NCBI GenBank assembly: GCA_050736615.1
Contig: JBOHWL010000207.1
Coordinates: 1-13,715, forward strand
Length of the DNA: 13,715 nucleotides
Direction of reading: 5' to 3'
Source of the DNA: JBOHWJ01 sp050736615
GTDB taxonomy: Bacteria; Desulfobacterota; Binatia; Binatales; Binataceae
The stretch's first letter is position 1. Each line of letters begins with the position of its first letter. Shown piece by piece: positions 7,409-13,715 of this stretch. Under the pieces are notes generated by a model that was given only the letters and a program-made list of their open reading frames with translations, made no database searches and had not been told where the DNA came from. The position numbers were made by a program, and so were the translations under genes.

Positions 7409-8194
7409 ATGAAATTAAAGCATACGGTCGCAGGCCATCGGCATTTGCTCTCACGCGCGGCGACATTGTTGCCCGCGTTGCTCGGCGCCGTTTTGTTGAA
7501 CGCAACGCCCGTGATCGCCGCCGCTGGCCTGCCGGATATCGGCATCGATATGTCCGAGGCCAAGCCGCTCAGCGACGCGCAATTGAGCGGGATGCGCGGC
7601 GGTTTCGCTCCCAACGGCGGCGCGCCGGTGATGTTCTTCGGCATCGTGGTGCAAAGCTCGGTGCAGGCACAAGATGGCAATTCGCTTACGGCCGGCGCGG
7701 CGTTGGGCGTGAATCTCAACTCGTCAGTGCCGAAGATTGTGACGAACCTGACGTGGGCCACTCAACATGGCCCCGGCGGCGATCCGTCCGCGCCTGGCGT
7801 GGGCAACTCTAACGCGCTCAACGCCTTCGGCAGCGGTATCGGCCAGGTGGTGCAGATTGCTGGCGAGGGCAATCATGCGCTCAATCAAGCCAACATCAAT
7901 CTAACGACCGCTCCAGCGGAGGGCTTCCTGCCCACTTCGGCGCCTGCGGGCATCGCCTGCGGCAGTCTATGCCAGGCGAGCATCAAATCCGACGCGTTGC
8001 AGGTCGGCGTCAACCTGCCGGGGCATGGCAGCGCCAACCAGACGATTAATCCACAGGTCATTCTGCAGGGAATCAACCTAAACGGTTCGCTGGCGAATGC
8101 GACCAACACGATGAATTTGTACGTCCAGCTTGGTAAACCCGCCATTTTTAATCCCGCCGGCATAACCGGCGTGTTGCAGGCGATTCCACGCTGA
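7409..8194 (+). CDS. Secreted beta-repeat protein with double-glycine leader; putative C39/Fap-like substrate
   Basis: The 261-residue protein is not recognised by name. The frame is open upstream, but ATG 7409 begins a proper signal peptide (MKLKH, then hydrophobic to VIAAA, cleavage near residue 38). Residues 54-65, LSDAQLSGMRGG, fit the double-glycine consensus LSxxELxxIxGG at every anchor except Gln for Glu and Met for Ile. Cleavage would follow Gly65. The remainder is rich in Asn, Gln, Gly, Ser and Ala and has loosely repeated beta-like units: VVQSSVQAQDGNSL (80-93), VVQIAGEGNHALNQANINL (147-165) and LQVGVNLPGHGSANQTIN (197-214). A CGSLC pair (Cys184, Cys188) recalls Cys pairs in Fap subunits. 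The composition and the neighbours (C39 peptidase before, FapF-like porin after) suggest an amyloid-like or surface-fibre subunit. That role is inference. Confidence 0.75.
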   Translation: MKLKHTVAGHRHLLSRAATLLPALLGAVLLNATPVIAAAGLPDIGIDMSEAKPLSDAQLSGMRGGFAPNGGAPVMFFGIVVQSSVQAQDGNSLTAGAALGVNLNSSVPKIVTNLTWATQHGPGGDPSAPGVGNSNALNAFGSGIGQVVQIAGEGNHALNQANINLTTAPAEGFLPTSAPAGIACGSLCQASIKSDALQVGVNLPGHGSANQTINPQVILQGINLNGSLANATNTMNLYVQLGKPAIFNPAGITGVLQAIPR

Positions 8195-8423
8195 ATTCGA
8201 CAATCTCAAGTGGTAACAACCGCTGATCGCTGGCGTTATGATCGATTTGCGCGCAATCTGTAGCCGCAACTGATAAAGACAAACGTAGAGCGCGCTGGCG
8301 TTGGTGGACGAAGTGAAACGAAGCGGGCGCACCGGCTTACGCGAGGCGGGGGCGCAGGCTCATCCACTTCAAGTGCTGATAAAGCCGCGACGGTGAGCGC
8401 GCGCTAATTGGGGGGCGGCTTCA

Positions 8424-9794
8424 ATGACATTGGTCTTACGCCATAGGAACTACGCGTTCGCGCCAGGCGTGATCATCGGCGCGGTGCTGGGTTTGATTTT
8501 TCTATGCCAGGTGACGATGGCGCAGACGGCGCCGACGGCCGATCCGCAAAACGCGGCGCGGAGTCCCGCCGCCTTGCAAGTCAGAAGCGAACGCCTCGAA
8601 CAGGAACTGCTCGACGAGCATCGCAAGCTGCAGTCGTTGGAGAACCAGTTCATCGAATTGCGCCGTCAGATGCAGACGTTGCATCCAGCCAACGCCGGCC
8701 AGCCCAATCAGGTCAAAGCGGCTCATCCCGCCCCGGCTCAGGCGGCGCAAACGACTGCGGCTGGAAAGGCAGGCCAGCCGGGCAATGAAGCGGCTAATTC
8801 CGTGCAGGCCTCGAGTACTTCGCGCAAAAAGCCGCGGACCAGCGTGGCGGTCAGGGCCGCCTACCAGCAGCAGAATGCGTTATTCCAGAAAGGCTTCACG
8901 TTCTATCCGCAGTTCCAATACTCATACAGCAATTCCCAGAATCTGGTGCTCAACGGTTTTCTGGCATTCAACGCGATCCTGCTCGGCAGCATCAACGTCA
9001 GCAAGACGGAAACCAATCTTTTCAACTGGAATCCACAGCTTTATTACGCGTTCACCCGCCATTTCCAGCTTGACGTCAATGTGCCCTATTTTTACGAACA
9101 GGCCACCTATCAGTCGGTTGGCGCCAGCAACACGACCGGCAAGACTTCCTCGGTCAGGATCGACAAGTGGGGCATTGGAGACGTCACTGGGGGATTTTAT
9201 TGGCAGGTAATGGACCAGCATGGCTGGTGGCCCAATGTGATCTGGAATACGCAGGTGTCGGCGCCCACCGGTACGAGTCCGTATGGGATCAAGATTGTGA
9301 CCGATGTTGCCAACAACAATTTGAAATATCCCAACAACCTGCCGACGGGTAAGGGTGTATGGGGGATTTCATCGGGCTTTTCGCTGATTCGCGAACTAGA
9401 CCCGGTGGTGCTCTTCGCCAGCGGCAATTACTACTATGAATTTACCGAGGGGGTTGACGATGTCAGCCCCATCTTGGGCAGAACCCAGCCGGGCGAAGTC
9501 GCGCCGGGTAATGCGATGAGCTACACGCTGGGTGTGACCACGGCGTTGAACGAACGGCTGAGCACGCTGGTTGAGGTGCAGGACATCATCACCAACTCCT
9601 CGGCGGTCAAACCCGACGGCGGCACTTGGAACACGATTCCGAATTCCGACAGCAATGCGGCGCAATTGATTTTTGGCGCGACCTACGCGGCCAACCGCAA
9701 TCTGTACCCATTCATCCAGGCGGGGATCGGCGCGACGGCGGCGGCGCCCAATTTCCAGATCAGTCTATGGGTGCCATACTACTTTTCATTCTAA
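8424..9794 (+). CDS. FapF-like outer-membrane transporter (coiled coil plus beta-barrel)
   Basis: The 456-residue protein follows the FapF plan, the trimeric outer-membrane channel that secretes Fap amyloid subunits. It has a signal peptide (residues 1-33, cleavage after TMA), a charged coiled coil (about 49-86, rich in Leu, Glu, Arg and Gln), an Ala/Gln/Pro linker (87-135), and an amphipathic segment (VRAAYQQQNALFQKGFTF, about 143-160). A C-terminal barrel with alternating aromatic strands follows, and the last residue is Phe (VPYYFSF), the usual outer-membrane assembly signal. LVLNGFLAFNAILLG and LDVNVPYFYEQATYQS resemble FapF-like and phenol-degradation 'MetA-type' porins. GGGGGG at 8411-8416 serves as ribosome site. 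A gap of 229 bases separates it from the substrate gene. TTGCGC at 8247-8252 and TGATAA at 8271-8276 form a weak promoter candidate there, so it may have its own transcript. Confidence 0.8.
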   Translation: MTLVLRHRNYAFAPGVIIGAVLGLIFLCQVTMAQTAPTADPQNAARSPAALQVRSERLEQELLDEHRKLQSLENQFIELRRQMQTLHPANAGQPNQVKAAHPAPAQAAQTTAAGKAGQPGNEAANSVQASSTSRKKPRTSVAVRAAYQQQNALFQKGFTFYPQFQYSYSNSQNLVLNGFLAFNAILLGSINVSKTETNLFNWNPQLYYAFTRHFQLDVNVPYFYEQATYQSVGASNTTGKTSSVRIDKWGIGDVTGGFYWQVMDQHGWWPNVIWNTQVSAPTGTSPYGIKIVTDVANNNLKYPNNLPTGKGVWGISSGFSLIRELDPVVLFASGNYYYEFTEGVDDVSPILGRTQPGEVAPGNAMSYTLGVTTALNERLSTLVEVQDIITNSSAVKPDGGTWNTIPNSDSNAAQLIFGATYAANRNLYPFIQAGIGATAAAPNFQISLWVPYYFSF

Positions 9795-9846
9795 CGCCGA
9801 GATCGCAGCCAGGTCGCGGCGTGCTACACATCCAGGTAGCGGCACT

Positions 9847-10200
9847 ATGATGGACGGTGAAATTCAATCGCGGGCCCTGGAGGAGGATCCGGCGCTGCAA
9901 AAAATCGTGGACCGTCTGGCGGACGCCTACCATCCGTTGCGAATCTATCTTTTTGGCTCCAAGGCGCGCGGCGACTCCGGGCCTGATAGCGATTACGATC
10001 TGCTGCTGGTGGTTAACGACGACGCGCCACCCGAGCGGCGGCGCAGCCGGCTCGCGTATGAAACTCTATGGGCTGCGGAAGCGTGCGGAGCGGTTGATGT
10101 GCTGGTCTGCACCGAATCGTACTTCGAGGCCCGCCGACATCTGAAGGCCTCACTGCCGGGGACGGTCCTGCGTGAGGGCAAGCTGCTCCGTGGCACATGA
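9847..10200 (+). CDS. Minimal nucleotidyltransferase (MNT family, HI0073-like)
   Basis: A 117-residue protein of the pol-beta-type minimal nucleotidyltransferase family. The signature FGSKARGDSGPDSDYDLLLV gives Gly37-Ser38 and metal-binding Asp49 and Asp51, and Asp84 in VDVLVC is the third carboxylate, so the active site is complete. The frame is open further upstream inside the porin gene, but ATG 9847 (or the adjacent ATG 9850) follows AGG at 9834-9836 and begins the conserved part. It overlaps the following HEPN gene by 11 bases, the standard MNT-HEPN arrangement. In the related MntA-HepT toxin-antitoxin systems the MNT enzyme adenylylates the HEPN toxin. Whether this pair works that way is unknown. 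Confidence 0.88.
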   Translation: MMDGEIQSRALEEDPALQKIVDRLADAYHPLRIYLFGSKARGDSGPDSDYDLLLVVNDDAPPERRRSRLAYETLWAAEACGAVDVLVCTESYFEARRHLKASLPGTVLREGKLLRGT

Positions 10201-10598
10201 TCCCGCGCGCGTCGCGGATACGGCGGGCTGGCTACATAAGGCCAGAGAGGACCTTGAGATTGCGAGCCAACTTGCGAATCCTTCTCTCTTTGGTGGCGCG
10301 GTTTTTCACTGCCAGCAAGCGGCGGAGAAAGCTTTAAAGGCAGTCCTGGTCTGGCATGACCTGCCTTTCCGCAAAACTCATTATCTCAAAGAACTGGGTG
10401 ATGCTTGCATTACGATTGATCCTATCTCTGAGAGCGACGGTCAGTCGCGCCGTGCCGCTAACCGAGTACGCGTGGAAATTCCGCTACCCCGGTGAGCCGC
10501 TAGAGCCGATGCGCGAGGAAGTTGAGCACGCGCTTGCCGTCGCGACAGAAGTGCTTAACGCAATCCTCGCGCGGCTTCCGAAGGAGGTACGCTCGTAA
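10190..10598 (+). pseudogene. HEPN-domain protein (HI0074-like), frameshifted
   Basis: From GTG 10190, overlapping the MNT stop, the frame reads MAHDPARVADTAGWLHKARE, then the HEPN helix FHCQQAAEKALKAVLVWHDLPF and THYLKELGDAC. After IDP near 10420 the frame goes astray and stops at 10495. The expected continuation, SLRATVSRAVPLTEYAWKF, followed by RYPGEP and the terminal helix to a stop at 10598, is in the +1 frame. One extra base at about 10424 (CCTATCTCTG) explains the break. The gene is therefore either freshly inactivated or carries a sequencing error, since nothing else is damaged. No clear RX4-6H ribonuclease motif is visible in either half, so an active RNase toxin is doubtful. A catalytically silent partner of the MNT protein is possible. 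Confidence 0.82.
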
Positions 10599-10735
10599 GC
10601 GCCCGAACTTGAGTGCTTGTCAGGTAGTCTTCCGCCAAAACGGACTCGAGTTCTGACGATTCGGCAACGGCATTCCGCTACAGCGCCGAGAGAATGGTCG
10701 TTATCTTTTGCGTGACGCTTTTTGCTGACCTTGTG

Positions 10736-11257
10736 CTATGACGGGCGCATCTTGAGCCGGTCGCGTTGCGCCCATCCTTCGCGCAACGGCACCATGAAAT
10801 AAGGCACCAGGCTCATCCTGGCGAATTTCCATCCCGCGCCACTGCGGACGTACTCGTCGTCATAGCGGGCGGCGACCAGGTAGGCTTCGCCGTTGAAGAT
10901 TGGTTTTGCTTCCAGGTAGGCGAAGCCGCGTGCTTGGTCGCCATGCACTTCCACCACGTGATTATGGATGAACTGCTTGATCCACGTGATGCGCGGCACG
11001 GCTTCCAGTTGCTGTTCCGGTGCCAGGTCCTTGATGCCGCGGAAAAAGCGCGCGATCTGATCGTGCCCTTGGGCCTTGCCCAAATGACCGAAATCGATCG
11101 CGCCGTCTGCGGTGAACAGCGCCGCGATATCCGCGCCCTTACCCTCGTTGACGTACTCGTGATAGCGGTAGCGCAGGTCCCGGATGCGTTCGCGGTCGTT
11201 CAGTTCCCGCACTTGTGCCTCGAGTTGCGTGATACGTGCTGCCAGATCATCCGCCAT
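10736..11257 (-). CDS. SnoaL/NTF2-like domain protein
   Basis: A 173-residue protein with a short N-terminal coiled coil (ARITQLEAQVRELNDRERIRD), then an NTF2-like cone domain of the SnoaL_4 type: IRDLRYRYHEYVNEGKGADIAALF, TADGAIDFG, IARFFRGI, FIHNHVVEVHGDQARGFAYLEA and DEYVRSGAGWKFARM. GGAGGG lies 8 bases upstream of ATG 11257, supporting that start. Family members include polyketide cyclases, dehydratases and many uncharacterised enzymes, so no reaction can be assigned. It is convergent with the MNT-HEPN pair and divergent from mdh. Confidence 0.88.
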   Translation of the reverse strand: MADDLAARITQLEAQVRELNDRERIRDLRYRYHEYVNEGKGADIAALFTADGAIDFGHLGKAQGHDQIARFFRGIKDLAPEQQLEAVPRITWIKQFIHNHVVEVHGDQARGFAYLEAKPIFNGEAYLVAARYDDEYVRSGAGWKFARMSLVPYFMVPLREGWAQRDRLKMRPS

Positions 11258-11395
11258 GATCTTTGCCCTCCAATCTTTGAGGTTGCGTCTATCACGATGA
11301 ATCGTTCTTGCAAAACATTCCGAGCAACGCGAGCGCTCTTCCGACCGCCGGCATGGAATGCCGCGCTTCGCTTCACCCGCGGCTGATGTTAAGAT

Positions 11396-11423
11396 TTGCG
11401 CAATCAGAGAGGGCCAATATATA
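11396..11423 (+). promoter_or_regulatory. Sigma70-like promoter of mdh-sucCD
   Basis: TTGCGC at 11396-11401 and TATATA at 11418-11423 are 16 bases apart, giving a start near 11430. That is about 40 bases before the preferred mdh start. It lies just after the divergent SnoaL gene's upstream region and before a core operon. Confidence 0.5.
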
Positions 11424-11467
11424 AGTGGCGCTGCAAAGAAATCTCCTCAGCAATCCTGGATCAAGCC

Positions 11468-12409
11468 GTGGCTAAACGAAAGAAAATCGCGTTTATTGGC
11501 GCCGGCAACGTCGGCGCAACCTGTGCTCATCTGTGCTTTCTCAACCACCTGGGCGATATCGTGCTGTACGATATTATTGACGGCCTGCCGCAAGGTAAGG
11601 CACTCGACATGCTCGAATCGGCGCCAGTGCTCGGCATCGACGTCGACGTCACCGGCTCAACCGATATGAAGGACATCGCGGGCGCGGATTGCTGCGTGGT
11701 GACCTCGGGGTCGCCGCGCAAACCGGGCATGAGCCGCGATGACCTGCTGAAGGTCAATGCCAGCGTGATGAATCAGGTCGGCGGGGCGATTAAACGACAT
11801 GCGCCTGACGCTTTCGTGATCGTGGTGACCAATCCGCTCGACGCGATGGTGACGCAGATCAAGCGTGTCACCGGCTTTCCCAAAAATCGTGTCGCCGGAC
11901 AAGCGGGCGTGCTCGATTCCGCGCGTTATCGCACCTTCCTGGCGGCGGAACTGGGAGTTTCGGTTGCCGCGGTCAACGCGATGGTGCTGGGCGGACATGG
12001 CGATGATATGGTGCCGGTGCGCAGTTATACGACCTGCGGCGGAGTTCCGATCGGCAAATTGATCGACGGCAAGCGTCTGGAGGAAATCGAAACGCGGACC
12101 CGCAATGGCGGCGGTGAAATCGTCAATCTGATGAAGACGTCATCCTATTACGCCGCCGGTACCGCCGTTTACCGGATGGTCGAGGCGTTTGTGCGCGACC
12201 GCAAGGACGTGCTGCCGTGTGCGGCGTATCTCGAAGGCGAGTATGGCGTCAACGGGTTATACGCCGGCGTGCCGGTGGTGCTGGGCGGCGGCGGAATCGA
12301 GCGCATCATCGAGATTGAACTAACGTCGGCGGAGCGGCAGGCGTTTCAGGGTTCAGTCGCGCATGTCCGCGAATTGGTCGAGGCGATGGACAAGGCGATT
12401 GCCGCATAA
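11468..12409 (+). CDS. mdh: Malate dehydrogenase (NAD-dependent, LDH-like type)
   Basis: The enzyme oxidises malate to oxaloacetate in the TCA cycle. GTG 11468 gives 313 residues, the usual length, and begins right before the Rossmann strand KKIAFIGAGNVG (Gly11, Gly13, Gly16). The open frame extends 24 codons further up, but that stretch includes the promoter. Asp35 fits NAD preference. Substrate and catalytic residues are Arg84 and Arg90 in SPRKPGMSRDDLL, Asn122, Asp150 and Arg153 in VLDSARYR, and His177 in GGHGDDMVP. The Arg in RKPGMSR is the malate-specific choice over the Gln of lactate dehydrogenases. It is followed after 46 bases by sucC, an order seen in several bacterial phyla. The ribosome binding site is weak. 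Confidence 0.95.
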   Translation: MAKRKKIAFIGAGNVGATCAHLCFLNHLGDIVLYDIIDGLPQGKALDMLESAPVLGIDVDVTGSTDMKDIAGADCCVVTSGSPRKPGMSRDDLLKVNASVMNQVGGAIKRHAPDAFVIVVTNPLDAMVTQIKRVTGFPKNRVAGQAGVLDSARYRTFLAAELGVSVAAVNAMVLGGHGDDMVPVRSYTTCGGVPIGKLIDGKRLEEIETRTRNGGGEIVNLMKTSSYYAAGTAVYRMVEAFVRDRKDVLPCAAYLEGEYGVNGLYAGVPVVLGGGGIERIIEIELTSAERQAFQGSVAHVRELVEAMDKAIAA

Positions 12410-12455
12410 GCAAGCCGCTCGCGTGGTTTCTCGCGGCGAATTTCAACGGTAAGGC

Positions 12456-13625
12456 ATGAATATCCACGAATACCAGGCAAAACAGATTCTCGGCCGCTTC
12501 GGCGCGCCGGTTCCCAAGGGTCAGCCCGCCAATACGCCTGAGGAGGCGGCGCGCGCCTTCGAAGCGCTCGGCCAGCCCAAGGCGGTGGTCAAGGCGCAGA
12601 TCCACGCTGGCGGACGCGGCAAAGCGGGCGGCGTCAAACTGGTGTCGAGTGCGGCCGAGGCCAAGGAATTTGCCGCCAAGCTATTAGGCAAACCATTGGT
12701 GACGCATCAGACCGGTCCCGCCGGGCGCGTCGTGCGCCGCATCTATGTCGAGCAAGCCAGCGAGATCGCGCGCGAGCTTTATCTGGGCATGGTGGTGGAC
12801 CGCAAAGCCGAGAGTGTCGCGGTCATCGCGAGCACCGAGGGCGGCGTTGAAATCGAAGAGGTGGCGGCGAAAACGCCGGAGCGCATTATTACGGAGCCAA
12901 TCGATCCGCTGATTGGATTGGGCGTTTTTCAGTCGCGCAAAATCGCGTTTTCTCTGGGTCTGCGCGACAAACAGGTGGGACAGTTCGCCGCCCTGCTTAG
13001 CGCGCTTTATCGGGCCTTCAACGAAACCGACGCCTCCCTGGTGGAAATCAATCCGCTGGTCGTGACCAGGGACGGCACGGTGATATGCCTCGACGCCAAA
13101 ATGTCCTTCGACGATAACGGCCTGTTTCGCCATCCCGACATCCGGGAAATGCGCGATCCCAATGAAGAGGACCCGGCCGAAACCGAGGCGGGCAAGTATG
13201 AACTCAGCTACGTGCATCTGGACGGCAATATCGGCTGCATGGTGAACGGCGCGGGACTGGCGATGGCGACTATGGACATCGTCAAATACTACGGCGCCGA
13301 GCCGGCCAACTTCCTCGACGTTGGAGGCGGCGCCAATTCACAAAAAGTCGCCGCAGCCTTCCGTATCCTGCTGTCGGACAAGCGTGTCAAGGCGGTGCTG
13401 ATCAATATCTTTGGCGGAATCATGCGGTGCGACGTACTGGCGCAGGGCGTGGTCGAGGCCGCGCGCGAAGTCAACTTGAGCATCCCGCTGGTGGTCAGGA
13501 TGGAGGGCACCAACGTCGATAAGGGCAAACAGATATTGAAGGATTCGGGAATAAAGGTGATCGCCGCCAATGACATGGCCGAGGCCGCGCGCCGCGTCGT
13601 TGAAGCCATCGGGCGGCGGGTTTAA
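12456..13625 (+). CDS. sucC: Succinyl-CoA ligase (ADP-forming) subunit beta
   Basis: The 389-residue beta subunit has the normal length. With the alpha subunit it converts succinyl-CoA to succinate with nucleotide triphosphate formation. It opens with MNIHEYQAKQIL, typical of SucC, and an ATP-grasp domain follows (about 1-235). Nucleotide contacts include Lys46 in VVKAQIHAGGRGKAGGV and a metal site in LVEINPLVV and LDAKMSFDDN. The C-terminal CoA-ligase domain has MVNGAGLAMATMD (about 261-273), FLDVGGGA and INIFGGIMRCD (about 315-325). TAAGG at 12450-12454 is very close to ATG 12456. The unit mdh-sucC-sucD is co-directional with short gaps. Confidence 0.97.
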   Translation: MNIHEYQAKQILGRFGAPVPKGQPANTPEEAARAFEALGQPKAVVKAQIHAGGRGKAGGVKLVSSAAEAKEFAAKLLGKPLVTHQTGPAGRVVRRIYVEQASEIARELYLGMVVDRKAESVAVIASTEGGVEIEEVAAKTPERIITEPIDPLIGLGVFQSRKIAFSLGLRDKQVGQFAALLSALYRAFNETDASLVEINPLVVTRDGTVICLDAKMSFDDNGLFRHPDIREMRDPNEEDPAETEAGKYELSYVHLDGNIGCMVNGAGLAMATMDIVKYYGAEPANFLDVGGGANSQKVAAAFRILLSDKRVKAVLINIFGGIMRCDVLAQGVVEAAREVNLSIPLVVRMEGTNVDKGKQILKDSGIKVIAANDMAEAARRVVEAIGRRV

Positions 13626-13670
13626 TCGCGTGAGGCGGAGTGCCGGCGAACGTGCGGAAATAGAGCTATC

Positions 13671-13715
13671 ATGAGCATCCTGGTCAACAAGAATACTCGC
13701 GTCCTTACACAAGGG
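13671..13715 (+). CDS. sucD: Succinyl-CoA ligase subunit alpha, 5' end only
   Basis: ATG 13671 begins MSILVNKNTRVLTQG, the standard start of the alpha subunit, where VLTQG is part of the CoA-binding N terminus. The gene runs off the window end. It lies 45 bases after sucC in the same direction, as expected for a two-subunit enzyme. Confidence 0.93.
   Translation, partial: MSILVNKNTRVLTQG

Noticed and set aside
10605..10653. Inverted repeat GAACTTGAGT / ACTCGAGTTC between convergent HEPN and SnoaL genes as a terminator
   Set aside because: The loop is about 29 bases, the stem is imperfect, and no T-run follows on either strand.
1..13715. CRISPR array or phage module
   Set aside because: No regularly spaced direct repeats and no integrase, capsid or Cas-like product were found on either strand.

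Overview
The window looks like chromosome from a GC-rich Gram-negative bacterium. It encodes an outer-membrane beta-barrel, several Sec signal peptides and a TCA-cycle block in the order mdh-sucC-sucD. That gene order, together with a family III CoA-transferase, a SnoaL-like protein and a Fap-type secretion locus, would fit a proteobacterial or Desulfobacterota/Binatota-like soil lineage. I cannot place the organism more precisely from sequence alone.

Region 1 (1-4013) is an IS21-family remnant. Inverted terminal-type repeats lie at 1-53 and 3947-4013. Broken minus-strand istA and istB genes fill about 2022-3954. Between the istB 3' end and the repeat block at 1-53 lie two plus-strand genes for exported proteins: a HAD-type acid phosphatase and a 2H (2'-5' RNA ligase-like) phosphoesterase. 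They sit where passenger genes of an insertion sequence would sit. Stretch 4014-4372 has no gene, only a tRNA 3'-end-like sequence.

Region 2 (4373-6187) holds a Nudix hydrolase (minus) divergent from a CaiB/BaiF-type CoA-transferase (plus). A dispersed 'TGTCATTC(C/T)GAGCG'-type fold-back repeat follows at 6270-6590.

Region 3 (6648-9794) is the most interesting part. It encodes an exported C39 cysteine peptidase (FapD-like), a secreted N/Q/G/S-rich beta-repeat protein carrying a textbook double-glycine leader motif after its signal peptide, and a FapF-like outer-membrane transporter (signal peptide, coiled coil, Ala/Gln linker, beta-barrel). Together they look like a reduced or divergent functional-amyloid (Fap-like) secretion system in which the substrate's C39 processing site can be read directly. 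No fapA, fapB, fapC or fapE homologue is recognisable.

Region 4 (9847-11257) holds an MNT nucleotidyltransferase/HEPN pair, with the HEPN gene frameshifted, and a convergent SnoaL/NTF2-like gene.

Region 5 (11396-13715) holds a sigma70-like promoter, then malate dehydrogenase, the succinyl-CoA ligase beta subunit and the start of the alpha subunit (cut by the window end). This is ordinary core metabolism.
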